Below, in pieces: positions 16,063 through 24,121 of a stretch of DNA of 35,054 nt. Position numbers and translations under genes: made by a program. Every line of letters begins with the position of its first letter. The first letter of the stretch is position 1. Below the pieces are notes generated by a model that was not told the DNA's origin, did no database searches, and saw only the letters and a list, made by a program, of their open reading frames with translations. The DNA is from Lachnospiraceae bacterium (lineage in GTDB: Bacteria; Bacillota; Clostridia; Lachnospirales; Lachnospiraceae): NCBI GenBank assembly GCA_017889125.1, contig JAGHER010000147.1, positions 1 through 35,054 of the forward strand, in the 5' to 3' direction.

Positions 16063-17137
16063 CCTGCTGTCTCTCCCAATCTATCCTTACCATTACCTTC
16101 ACTAAGTCCTGAGGCTTCTCTTTCATTAAATACAGTGCATCTTCGATTTTGTCAAGTCCCTCAAGACAATGTGTTATCAGCTTTTCCGGATGAATGCGGC
16201 CGTACTGCACCATCTTCATCATCCGCTCGATCCGCGCCCGGCCCCCTCTGGCTAATTCCGTGCGCAGAGTCTTTCCGGCCATTCCCCGTCCGCCGGAAAA
16301 CTTGGGGAAGGGAAGATTCCCCGTCCCGCCAAAATAATTCACATTGGAAACGGTGCCGATGCCGTAGCGCACCATGTCAAAGGCCTGGGAAAAGGCCTCA
16401 TCCCCGCCGCCGCAGATAATCACGCTGTCCGCGCCCACGCCGCCGGTGCGCTCCAGCACCTGCTGTACCAGATCACCGTCCCGGTAGCTTAATACCTCCG
16501 TGGCGCCAAATTCCTTTGCCAGAGCCGTGCAGACCGGCCGCGTTCCCACAGCCAGGATCCGGGCGGCTCCCAGATGCCTGGCGCCCTCTACCGCCATCAG
16601 ACCGATGGGGCCGATTCCCATAACCACCACCGTATCGCCAAACTTAATGTTCGCGCACTCAGCCCCTGTAAAGCCGGTAGTAACCACATCCACACACATC
16701 AGGGCCTGAGGAATGGTGACCCCTTCCGGAATCTTGGCTAAAGTGGTGTCCGCATCGGGCACTCCAAACCGCTCCGCAAAGACCCCAGGCTGGCTCCGTC
16801 CCAGCTGATGGCCGGAAAAAGGTGCGGAGGCATGATTAAAATTCCCCTCCTGGATTCCCGGGGCCCGCCAGTCCGGCGTGATAGCCGGGACAGCCACGAT
16901 CTCTCCCGGCTGAAAGTCCCGCACCATCTCCCCCGTCTCCAAAATCTCCGCCACACATTCATGGCCTAAAATCAGGTTCGGCGCCTTCCGGGAACCTCCG
17001 CCGAACACCGTATGCACATCCGAGGAGCAGGGGGCCACGGCGATGGGCCGCAGGATGGCCCCGAAGGGATTTAAGACCGGCTCCGGCGAATCATGCCATC
17101 CTACCCTGCCCGGCTCAATTAATACAAATGATTTCAT
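16025..17137 (-). CDS. zinc-dependent secondary alcohol dehydrogenase, isopropanol dehydrogenase-like
   Basis: A 370-residue medium-chain dehydrogenase that resembles the clostridial NADP-dependent isopropanol dehydrogenase along its whole length. The zinc ligands of that enzyme are present at the same positions: Cys37, His59 and Asp150. The Rossmann loop is GIGPIG (174-179). Gly198, Thr199, Arg200 and Tyr218 match the pocket that favours NADP(H). There is no structural-zinc loop. These enzymes interconvert methyl ketones and secondary alcohols. In a glycan locus, next to a ThDP enzyme, it could reduce a keto group on a sugar side chain (inference). The ATG follows AGAGG. It is separated by 29 bases from the fusion gene upstream. 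Confidence 0.88.
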   Translation of the reverse strand: MKSFVLIEPGRVGWHDSPEPVLNPFGAILRPIAVAPCSSDVHTVFGGGSRKAPNLILGHECVAEILETGEMVRDFQPGEIVAVPAITPDWRAPGIQEGNFNHASAPFSGHQLGRSQPGVFAERFGVPDADTTLAKIPEGVTIPQALMCVDVVTTGFTGAECANIKFGDTVVVMGIGPIGLMAVEGARHLGAARILAVGTRPVCTALAKEFGATEVLSYRDGDLVQQVLERTGGVGADSVIICGGGDEAFSQAFDMVRYGIGTVSNVNYFGGTGNLPFPKFSGGRGMAGKTLRTELARGGRARIERMMKMVQYGRIHPEKLITHCLEGLDKIEDALYLMKEKPQDLVKVMVRIDWERQQDENDQYCSSMLQ

Positions 17138-17166
17138 CTATCTGTGCCTCTTTTCTTTTCTGGAAT

Positions 17167-19389
17167 CTACAGCACCTCCAGCCGGTCGCTGCGCATGGTC
17201 ATTATCTTCGCTGTCTCGGAAAATCGGCTGCGGATAATCTTTGCGATTTCTTCCGTATACCCCGGCGCCACAATGAGAATCACATCCACCGGATGATCGC
17301 AGAAATACTCCGGCGCCACAATGGGAAGATGGGAAGCCGGTGCAAACCGCCCCTGCTTAAAGGGTGCGGAGTCCATGATATAGGAAGCCGCCTCTCCCAA
17401 ACAGGTGGTGGCCGCCAGAGTAAAGCCCTGATGGCTGGCGCCCCACAGGGCCAATGTCTTATTCTCCCGGGCCAGCTGATCCCGCAGCTCCTCCGTCTGC
17501 CGGCAGATCTTCGCCTGGCTTAACTCCAGCGCCGAAAAATCCAGCATTGGAAGCCTGCCGCCCTCAGGCGCACGCCGCTCCTTCACCTTCCGTACAATTA
17601 CCGAGCAGGTATCCCGGTTCACCATCTCCTTTTCCAGAACCTGGAATCCATGAAGATTCATCAGCGCTTCCAGCGTATCAAAACTGTAATAGGCGATGTG
17701 ATCCCGGATCAGTTCATAGTATCCGTCATACTGAAGAATGTATTCCAGGCTGGGCACCGTAATCAGGCCCATGCCGTCCTCCGCAAGATTGGCCCGGATA
17801 CATTCCAGCATAGCTCCCGGATCCGGCTGATGCTCAAGGAAATTAAAGGAAAGAAACACATCATAAGGCCCCTCCGTCCCCAGCACCGTGTCTGCTGTCT
17901 CCGTGAAGTCTTCCCAGACAGACAGGCCCTTCTCCCGGGCCAGCTGCACCAGATCCCTCTTGTGCTCCACGCCGTAAGCTTTTACCGGGAATTCCGTCAG
18001 CACCGACAAAAACTCGCCCTGGCCGCAGCCCACCTCCAGAAATTTCTTTTCCTCCAGGCCGTAGCGCTCAATCAAATGGCGGTACTGCCTGCGCCGAAGC
18101 TCCGTCATGGTGGTGGAGTAGCCGCCGGAACGGATCACATCCCGGTAATAGTCCACCGGCCTGCAGTCAAACTGCACCAGGCCGCATCGCGGGCAGCGAT
18201 GAAGCTTAAGAGGAATCCCCCGGTCATCTTCCACCTGCCGGGCATCTGGAATATTCTGCGCCGATGCCGGCATGCCGTCAAAGGAAAGAAGGGGCGTTTT
18301 CGGCAGCGGTTCCCCGCAGAGCAGGCAGACCCTATGGCCTGTCAGCGGTTCTTTCTCTGCCAGCGTTTCCTTTTCCGCCAGCAACTTCTCCTCCGTCAGT
18401 GACACTTTGCCCGCCACCGTCTCCTTCTTCGCCAGTGACACTTTGCCCGCCACCGTCTCCTTCTCCGCCAGCGTCCTGCGGATTCCCTCCGCAAAGGATA
18501 CTCTGGGCGTCCATCCGATCTCCTCCTGAATCCGGCTGATGTCCGGGATCAGATTCGCCGGTCCTTCTGCATTTGGAGGAAGGCAGCCATAATGAGGCGT
18601 ACCCTTTCCGCCGCAGAGCACATGCATCTCCTCCACATATTCCCGCAGCGGTCTGGTGGCCTCCGGCCCGGCTGCCACGTTATAAACATGGTGCTTAAGC
18701 CTCCCAGGCCAGAAGAGCAGCCCCATCAGCGCCTGAACCAGATCATCCACGTAAAGGAAATTCCAGTACTGGGTACATGCGCCCAGTTCCATCGCTTTCC
18801 CTGCCTGGAAGGTATCCAGACAGGTGTTCACCAGGGACCAGGGATGGTCTCCCGGCCCATATACGCTAAAAATCCTGGCATGGACGTATTCCATCCCTGC
18901 CAGCTTATCCGCCTGCCCAGACAAAAATTCCAGAGCCCGCCTGCCAAATTCCAGCTTGGCCTTGCCATATTCCGAAACCGGCCGGCACTCCCGGTCCTCA
19001 CCCATCACATCCCGGCACTGGCCGTACTCCGCCTGGGAGCCGCCGAAGAGAAACCGGCCGCAGCCCAGAGACAGCGCTCCTTTAAGTGCCTTCATGGAGT
19101 CCTCCACATTCTGCTGCTGCACCTGTGCCTTCTTCCGGTTTTCGCTGCCGGAGCCGTCCCAGCCAAAATGCAGGAAGGCATCACAGCTTTCCTTTATCAG
19201 CCCGCCGATTTCCTGGAGGCGGGACAGCTCCAGCTCCAGCACCGTAAGCCCCTCCTGGCTTTCCGGAAGAGCCCTGCGGTTTGCGGAGCCAGGCCGAACC
19301 ACCGCATACACCTGATGGCCCCTGGCCAGAAGCTCCCGTACCGATGCCGCCCCCAGAAAGCTGGTGGCTCCTGTTACTACTATCTTCAT
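17167..19389 (-). CDS. fusion of NAD-dependent sugar epimerase/dehydratase and C-methyltransferase
   Basis: A 740-residue bifunctional protein. Residues 1-305 are an extended SDR: VTGATSFLG for NAD binding and Tyr141/Lys145 as the YxxxK pair. Residues 306-350 are a repetitive Lys/Glu-rich linker. Residues 352-740 match sugar C-methyltransferases of the TylC3/NovU type: a zinc-binding region (Cys355, Cys358, Cys399, Cys402), a SAM-binding EVGCGQGEF (452-460), Asp563-His564 in RDHIAYYS where relatives have the catalytic Glu-His, and the C-terminal KQGRFAPASHLPI (678-690). Relatives methylate a ring carbon of a nucleotide keto-deoxysugar. The start follows AAGGAG. The two halves are normally separate proteins, so the fusion suggests channelling of one sugar intermediate. 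Confidence 0.88.
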   Translation of the reverse strand: MKIVVTGATSFLGAASVRELLARGHQVYAVVRPGSANRRALPESQEGLTVLELELSRLQEIGGLIKESCDAFLHFGWDGSGSENRKKAQVQQQNVEDSMKALKGALSLGCGRFLFGGSQAEYGQCRDVMGEDRECRPVSEYGKAKLEFGRRALEFLSGQADKLAGMEYVHARIFSVYGPGDHPWSLVNTCLDTFQAGKAMELGACTQYWNFLYVDDLVQALMGLLFWPGRLKHHVYNVAAGPEATRPLREYVEEMHVLCGGKGTPHYGCLPPNAEGPANLIPDISRIQEEIGWTPRVSFAEGIRRTLAEKETVAGKVSLAKKETVAGKVSLTEEKLLAEKETLAEKEPLTGHRVCLLCGEPLPKTPLLSFDGMPASAQNIPDARQVEDDRGIPLKLHRCPRCGLVQFDCRPVDYYRDVIRSGGYSTTMTELRRRQYRHLIERYGLEEKKFLEVGCGQGEFLSVLTEFPVKAYGVEHKRDLVQLAREKGLSVWEDFTETADTVLGTEGPYDVFLSFNFLEHQPDPGAMLECIRANLAEDGMGLITVPSLEYILQYDGYYELIRDHIAYYSFDTLEALMNLHGFQVLEKEMVNRDTCSVIVRKVKERRAPEGGRLPMLDFSALELSQAKICRQTEELRDQLARENKTLALWGASHQGFTLAATTCLGEAASYIMDSAPFKQGRFAPASHLPIVAPEYFCDHPVDVILIVAPGYTEEIAKIIRSRFSETAKIMTMRSDRLEVL
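18370..18475 (-). repeat. 36-bp tandem repeat coding the fusion linker
   Basis: Two almost identical 36-bp units encode KETVAGKVSLAK-like segments, and degenerate units follow. The repeat lies exactly at the junction between the epimerase and methyltransferase domains. Confidence 0.8.
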
Positions 19390-19499
19390 TCCTTATTGTC
19401 TCCTTAAATTGCCGATTTTCCCTTCCGCTGATTCACCAGCTCCGGCCTTGCCCGCGTCACAGCCTTCCGCAGGTTCACCAGTTCCGGCTGAACCCATTC

Positions 19500-21461
19500 T
19501 CATTCCCGAATCCGCGGAATAATCATATTGGCATCCATCTCCTCATCCGGCAGGAAAGGCGCCAGATCCTCAAGAGGCGGGGAGGTGAGGGTACCGTCCG
19601 GCATCTTCCTGGCGGAGGACTTTGGTTCAAAGACCTGGGTCAGGCTCACGAAAATCTCGCAGATTACCGGGCCCTCCGTGGCCAAAGCCTTCTCCACCGC
19701 CTCGCCCAGCTGGCTGTTGTGCACAGCCTTTACATAAGGATAGCCGTAGGCCCAGGCCAGCTTCTCCATAGAGGGGAAGCTTAAGTCCGGGCCGTGGAAG
19801 CCGCTGTCCACGCCCACGCCCACCAGAGGCTCCCCGAAGAAATTCTTCTGGCTCTGGCGAATGGAATGATAACCGCCGTTATTAATGAGAAAGATCTTAA
19901 TGGGCATACGGTGATGGATGATGGTCTGCAGCTCCTGCAGATTCATCTGGATACTGCCGTCGCCGGTCAGCAGGATAATGTCCTCACCAGGCTGCGCCAT
20001 AGCCGCGCCGATGGCCGCCGGAAGATCATACCCCATAGATGCCATGGCTGAGTTGGTGATAAACCGCTGCCCCTTCTTGATGATATAGCCGTGGCCGCCA
20101 GCCACACAGGCCGAGCCGTTCCCCACCACGGTGATCCGATTCTCCGGCAGGCGGCTGCTTAATTCCTTTACCAGCGCATAAACATTGGCAGGCTCATCAT
20201 CGCCGCAGGCCATGTGCCGGGGCAGAATCACCGGATATTTCTCCTTCCACATCCGGCAGGTAGCAAGCCAGCTCATGCCGGGCAGACCCTCGCCGCCGTC
20301 AAAAAGAGGCATAGGCAGGCGCCCCGCCTCCTGCTCCTCCTTAAGCACCTGCACCAGCACAGAAAGAAGCTCCCGGGCATCCGCATGGATGCGCATATCG
20401 GCGTGAACCGAGGGCTTCTTTAATTCCTCTGCGTCCACATCATTAACAATCACGTAAGCCGCCCGCGCCCAGGTTTCGTAATTAAATCCCACCTGGCGGA
20501 TGCTTAAACGGCTGCCCACAGAAAAGACCAGATCGCTGTTCTGCACCGCGAAATTTCCCGGACGATCACCCATATTCCCGGCGCGGCCGGTATAAAGGGG
20601 ATGATCGTCCCACACGGCATCCTGACTGTTCCACCCGGTAATCACCGGGATTCCCAGGCGCCTGGCCGCCTCCAAAAAGAGGTCATGCGCTCCGGCAATG
20701 CGCACGCCGTTTCCTACATTAAAGACCGGCCGCCTGGACTTACGGATCTTTTCAATGATCTCCAGCGCCCTTTCCCGGCTCACCGTCTCGGGAACCTTCG
20801 GCCGCATCTCGCCCTTTCCGGCATAATCCTCCGGAATCACCGGACAGTCTTCCTTTCCCTCTGCCGCACCCCAGCCGGTGCCGCCTGCCAGATAGTCCTC
20901 CCGGTCGAAGCCGTAAAGCTCTCCGGCATCCACAACGGCAGCCTGCACATTTAAGGGGATGTCCAGCCAGCAGGGGCCAGGCCTCCCAGTCTGGGAAAGG
21001 AAAAGGGCCTTCTCCAGACAGAAACGGATGCGGCGCGGGTCAATAACCATCTCGCAGTACTTCGTCATGCAGTTCACTGCCTGGCAGATATCAAATTCCT
21101 GATCGCCCATGGCCCGGATGCCTACGCCGGACCAGCGGGCTGTGGTGTCATAACGCACCTGCCCCGACAGAACCAGCATAGGGATGGAATCCAGCCACCC
21201 TCCCGCCACGCCGGTGATGGCATTGGTTCCCCCAGGGCCGGTGGTCACGCAGACTGCGGCAATCCGATTGTGAATCCTGGCGTAGCTCTCCGCCGCAATG
21301 GCGCATGCCTGCTCGTGGTGATTGTAGGTGCAGTTCAGGCCCTCCTGATGGCCCAGTGCGTCATTTAAATGCATGGCGCCGCCGCCGGTGACGGTAAATA
21401 CCTGTGAAATCCCTTCCGCAACCAGACGGGCAGCAATATAATTCGCGATCTTAATCCCCAT
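19500..21461 (-). CDS. thiamine-diphosphate-dependent acetolactate-synthase-like enzyme
   Basis: A 653-residue ThDP enzyme with the three usual domains. The N-terminal part has the conserved catalytic glutamate (Glu50 in NHHEQACA); the middle domain (about 225-375) includes VGSRLSIRQ; the C-terminal part has the ThDP/Mg motif from GDGS (500-503) to NN (527-528), with Asn508 as a metal ligand. It resembles acetohydroxyacid synthase, but no regulatory subunit or branched-chain amino acid gene is near. In a glycan locus the closest known precedent is YerE of yersiniose synthesis, which adds a pyruvate-derived two-carbon unit to a keto-sugar (inference). The ATG at 21461 follows AAGGAGA. The frame upstream to 21644 only translates the hairpin element. 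First gene of the operon. Confidence 0.87.
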   Translation of the reverse strand: MGIKIANYIAARLVAEGISQVFTVTGGGAMHLNDALGHQEGLNCTYNHHEQACAIAAESYARIHNRIAAVCVTTGPGGTNAITGVAGGWLDSIPMLVLSGQVRYDTTARWSGVGIRAMGDQEFDICQAVNCMTKYCEMVIDPRRIRFCLEKALFLSQTGRPGPCWLDIPLNVQAAVVDAGELYGFDREDYLAGGTGWGAAEGKEDCPVIPEDYAGKGEMRPKVPETVSRERALEIIEKIRKSRRPVFNVGNGVRIAGAHDLFLEAARRLGIPVITGWNSQDAVWDDHPLYTGRAGNMGDRPGNFAVQNSDLVFSVGSRLSIRQVGFNYETWARAAYVIVNDVDAEELKKPSVHADMRIHADARELLSVLVQVLKEEQEAGRLPMPLFDGGEGLPGMSWLATCRMWKEKYPVILPRHMACGDDEPANVYALVKELSSRLPENRITVVGNGSACVAGGHGYIIKKGQRFITNSAMASMGYDLPAAIGAAMAQPGEDIILLTGDGSIQMNLQELQTIIHHRMPIKIFLINNGGYHSIRQSQKNFFGEPLVGVGVDSGFHGPDLSFPSMEKLAWAYGYPYVKAVHNSQLGEAVEKALATEGPVICEIFVSLTQVFEPKSSARKMPDGTLTSPPLEDLAPFLPDEEMDANMIIPRIRE

Positions 21462-21497
21462 GAGACTCTCCTTCCCCTGTATAAAAATCCCAAAAAA

Positions 21498-21640
21498 GTT
21501 ACAGTTCACGCTGAGCGCGAACTGTAACAGAATCCAGCCCATTCCAAATCGCCTGCGGCGATGGGCTGGATTCTTTGGCTGCTTTTCATGTACTGGTCTG
21601 GCATTTTCAGCAAGTGAAAATGCCAGCCAAGAACAGTAAC
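21498..21640 (-). repeat. three-hairpin intergenic element, copy 2 (operon leader)
   Basis: The reverse complement of 11083-11226 with about 11 differences. Read on the minus strand it places hairpins A, B and C, in that order, between the candidate promoter (21661-21669) and the ribosome binding site of the ThDP gene, so it would be transcribed as a structured 5' leader. Confidence 0.9.
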
Positions 21641-21660
21641 TCAAAAAACTCTCTCCGTAC

Positions 21661-21669
21661 AGTGTACCA
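21661..21669 (-). promoter_or_regulatory. candidate extended -10 promoter of the glycan operon
   Basis: On the minus strand TGGTACACT fits an extended -10 element (TGn plus TACACT). No good -35 hexamer was found. It would give a leader of about 190 bases that contains the three-hairpin element. Confidence 0.4.
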
Positions 21670-22005
21670 TATTTATACGAAAAATCATACCTAAGATTTT
21701 CTTACTTTCCCCCGGCCTTTCCTTAATGTTCGAAAAGGTTTCCAGACCGTCACAGTCAGGTTTTCCAGGCTGCAGCAGCCGAGTTCCATCCAGCCGCACC
21801 CCACACCCCTTCCCACTGCGCGCTTATCCCCCGCCTTCCCGGGGAAAAAGGAAGGATTTATCCAGAGCCGCCGCACCCTTCCACCCCTTCCGCCGGATGG
21901 CATTTCTGGAAGTAAGCTTCACTAGAAATCCCTGTTGCACCAGGGTATAATCACACTCGTGACAGCAACCAAGGTTTTTGGGCTGCGGCCCAGTCAAGAA
22001 AAAAG
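21670..22005. other. divergent intergenic region
   Basis: This stretch separates the glycan operon from the choline-binding-repeat gene. I see no credible coding region. It contains a short inverted repeat (CCTTCC/GGAAGG near 21836-21857) and a TATAAT at 21946-21951 that could be the -10 box of the plus-strand gene, without a convincing -35 box. Confidence 0.5.
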
Positions 22006-22019
22006 GAGAGACACGTATT

Positions 22020-23378
22020 ATGAAAAAGAAAATTGCAATGCTTGCTGTATTATCCACTGCTGCTGCCATGTCTGCAGCAACCCCTTCCCTCTTTACCGCA
22101 GACCGCGCTTCTGTTATTTGGGCGGCGGCTACCGGATGGGTTGAGGAGGCTGACGGCTGGCGCTATCTGGACAGCGACGGCGATTACGTTACTGACTCCT
22201 GGAAGAAACGCGATGGCGTAATGTACTATTTAGATGAAACCGGCGAGGTTGCCACGGAAATCATGATTGATGATGAGTACTATGTAGATGAAAACGGAAA
22301 GCGCGTAGAAAACTACTGGCTGTCCGTTTACAATGAAGAAAATATGGACAGTCTGGACGCACCGGAGTATTTATGGTACTACTTCGGCCGTGACGGACGG
22401 GCCGTAAAGTCCAAGTGGGCCAAGATCGAGAACAACTGGTATTACTTCAATTCCGACGGGCACATGCTCACCGGAAAACAGGAGATCGACGGCAGCACCT
22501 ATTACCTGGGCGCAGAGGATGACGGCGTGAGAAAGAGCGGCTGGGTGTGCCTTGAGGAGGATACCGATGATCCCGATCACACCTCCTTCTGGTACTTCTT
22601 TGACAGCAACGGCCGCATGATCGAGAATCAGGTGGACAAGAAGATCGACGGCAGCTACTACACCTTCGTAGACGGAAAGATGCAGACCGGCTGGTTTAAG
22701 CTTCCCCAGGAGGAGAACACCGCCAGCGAGTCCGAGGCCGCTCCCGCCCATAAGGAAGGCACTATCCACGGCTATCAGTATTACGAAGCTGACGGAAAGC
22801 GTGCTTCCGGCTGGCGTGAGATTGAGGGCGCAATGAATGTAAGCGCTGAAGGAGAGACCTTCCGCTTCTACTTCCGCAACGGGGCTCCCCTGGCCGCTCA
22901 GACCGGCATCCAGGTATTTACTGTAGAGTCCAAGCGCTACGCCTTCAACGAAAAGGGCGAGATGCAGACCGGCATGCAGGTAATCACCTTAGAGGACGGC
23001 GCTACTGCCAACGCCTACTTTGGCGATGACGGCGTGATGCGCACCGGCAAGCAGACCATTTATAATGAGGATCTTGACGAGAAGCAGGTATGGTATTTCC
23101 ACACTGACGGCGCCAATAAGGGCCAGGGATACCACGGCATCCGCGACAACTCCATCTATGTAAACGGTCTCCGTCAGGACGCGGAGAAGGATCTTAAGGC
23201 TGCCCCTGTCGCTTTTGAGGGTACCACCTATCTGGTCAATGCCTCCGGCTCCATCCAGAAGGCATCCGCTTCCTCCCAGTCCTCTCTGAAGCCGGAGTTA
23301 GGCAAGGGCTTCAAGGACGTAAAAGACGCCAATGACAAAATCTGGGTTGTGGACGTAAACGGCGCGGTACAGGAGTAA
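22020..23378 (+). CDS. secreted choline-binding-repeat (CW_binding) protein
   Basis: A 452-residue secreted protein. A signal peptide (MKKK, then a hydrophobic core to about residue 24; cleavage probably in the 20-37 range) is followed almost entirely by aromatic cell-wall-binding repeats with the pattern GW..x.WYYFxxDG, for example around residues 38-60, 62-82, 120-150 and 170-205. Such repeats bind choline or related groups on wall or membrane teichoic acids. No catalytic domain is seen, so it may be structural or an adaptor. The ATG follows AAGGAGAG. It is monocistronic, ended by the terminator at 23421-23456. Presence beside a glycan operon fits a surface role, but a functional link is inference. 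Confidence 0.88.
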   Translation: MKKKIAMLAVLSTAAAMSAATPSLFTADRASVIWAAATGWVEEADGWRYLDSDGDYVTDSWKKRDGVMYYLDETGEVATEIMIDDEYYVDENGKRVENYWLSVYNEENMDSLDAPEYLWYYFGRDGRAVKSKWAKIENNWYYFNSDGHMLTGKQEIDGSTYYLGAEDDGVRKSGWVCLEEDTDDPDHTSFWYFFDSNGRMIENQVDKKIDGSYYTFVDGKMQTGWFKLPQEENTASESEAAPAHKEGTIHGYQYYEADGKRASGWREIEGAMNVSAEGETFRFYFRNGAPLAAQTGIQVFTVESKRYAFNEKGEMQTGMQVITLEDGATANAYFGDDGVMRTGKQTIYNEDLDEKQVWYFHTDGANKGQGYHGIRDNSIYVNGLRQDAEKDLKAAPVAFEGTTYLVNASGSIQKASASSQSSLKPELGKGFKDVKDANDKIWVVDVNGAVQE

Positions 23379-23420
23379 ACTCCCGTCCCCATCCCTCTCT
23401 TCATCCGTTCAAAAAACCAG

Positions 23421-23456
23421 AAAAGCCTGCAGGACTCATCTCCTGCGGGCTTTTTT
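23421..23456 (+). terminator. rho-independent terminator
   Basis: AAAAGCCTGCAGGA pairs with TCCTGCGGGCTTTTTT around a six-base loop, 42 bases after the stop of the choline-binding-repeat gene. Confidence 0.92.
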
Positions 23457-23469
23457 GCGCGATATTTTC

Positions 23470-23547
23470 AGCACGATATATCCGTCACGATGCATCCAGC
23501 ATGATACAATCCTGCGCGATGCATCCAGCACGATACATCCTGCATTC
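23470..23547. repeat. degenerate tandem repeat after the terminator
   Basis: A 29-bp direct repeat starts with CGATGCATCCAGC at 23488 and 23517. Each unit consists of two similar half-units of 14-15 bp (CACGATRYATCCNGC). The rest of the gap to 23678 holds no gene; a possible -10 box TATATT is at 23639-23644. Confidence 0.75.
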
Positions 23548-23678
23548 GGCCGCCATGCCTGCCCCATCATTCATAGGCCGGATAAGATACCGCGAAGAAC
23601 CTGTGCTGTACGCTGTCACATTTTCTCCCCATTTACGTTATATTATAAAAAGTTGCGCCACAGGAAGGAGATTTTTTC

Positions 23679-24047
23679 ATGCGGGAGCTTTCCGTCTATT
23701 ACTGCGCAAAATGCGGCTACTATGCTTATTATCAGCTGCCGCAGAATGCAAGCTGTCCCCGGTGCTGTGAGAAAATGAAGCTGCTTAACATGCCTTATCA
23801 GCTTTTTATGGATCTGAATTGCGAAGAACGGGATCAGCTTCTTTCCAGGGAAATCTTAAAGAACTGCCCCTCGGTGGTAGCCCGGATCACCGAGCCTCAC
23901 AGAAAAGCCAACCAGAGGGAAACCATTGCCATATTAAGTGCGAAAATCAACGAACTGGAAGATGAAAACAAGAAACTAAATGAAACCGTAGCCTGGATGC
24001 ACCAGACCATATGGGACCTGGTCCGAAAAAACGAGAATTCCAAATGA
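23679..24047 (+). CDS. zinc-ribbon and coiled-coil protein of unknown function
   Basis: A 122-residue protein not recognised as a named family. Cys9, Cys12, Cys26 and Cys29 form a CxxC-x13-CxxC zinc ribbon, with a further Cys30. Residues 80-118 predict a coiled coil (SAKINELEDENKKLNETV). It has no signal peptide or membrane segment. The ATG follows AAGGAG with seven to eight bases of spacing, a strong start signal. It is alone on the plus strand, facing a small minus-strand coiled-coil gene across a long hairpin. A nucleic-acid- or protein-binding adaptor role is plausible for this arrangement but is not shown. Confidence 0.75.
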   Translation: MRELSVYYCAKCGYYAYYQLPQNASCPRCCEKMKLLNMPYQLFMDLNCEERDQLLSREILKNCPSVVARITEPHRKANQRETIAILSAKINELEDENKKLNETVAWMHQTIWDLVRKNENSK

Positions 24048-24054
24048 CTTTAAG

Positions 24055-24104
24055 GCTGCTGCGAAAAGCAGCCGGAAATCCGGTCCAGTTGCTTTTGCAG
24101 CAGC
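24055..24104. repeat. long perfect hairpin between two small genes
   Basis: GCTGCTGC and AAAAGCA pair with TGCTTTT and GCAGCAGC, with an inner CCGG palindrome in the loop. It starts eight bases after the stop codon of the zinc-ribbon gene. No T-tract follows, so it is not a standard terminator; it may protect transcript ends or be a REP-like repeat. Confidence 0.7.
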
Positions 24105-24121
24105 GCCGACGGGCACATTGC

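Noticed and set aside
21462-21644. N-terminal extension of the ThDP enzyme by 61 residues
   Set aside because: The extension translates the three-hairpin element. A good ribosome binding site precedes the ATG at 21461, and the protein fold starts there.
21470-21660. Possible TPP riboswitch ahead of the ThDP enzyme
   Set aside because: The conserved CUGAGA and related core sequences of the TPP aptamer are not present; the structure is the repeated hairpin element.
23457-23547. Possible CRISPR-like array
   Set aside because: The units are short, degenerate and contiguous with no unique spacers; it is a simple tandem repeat.
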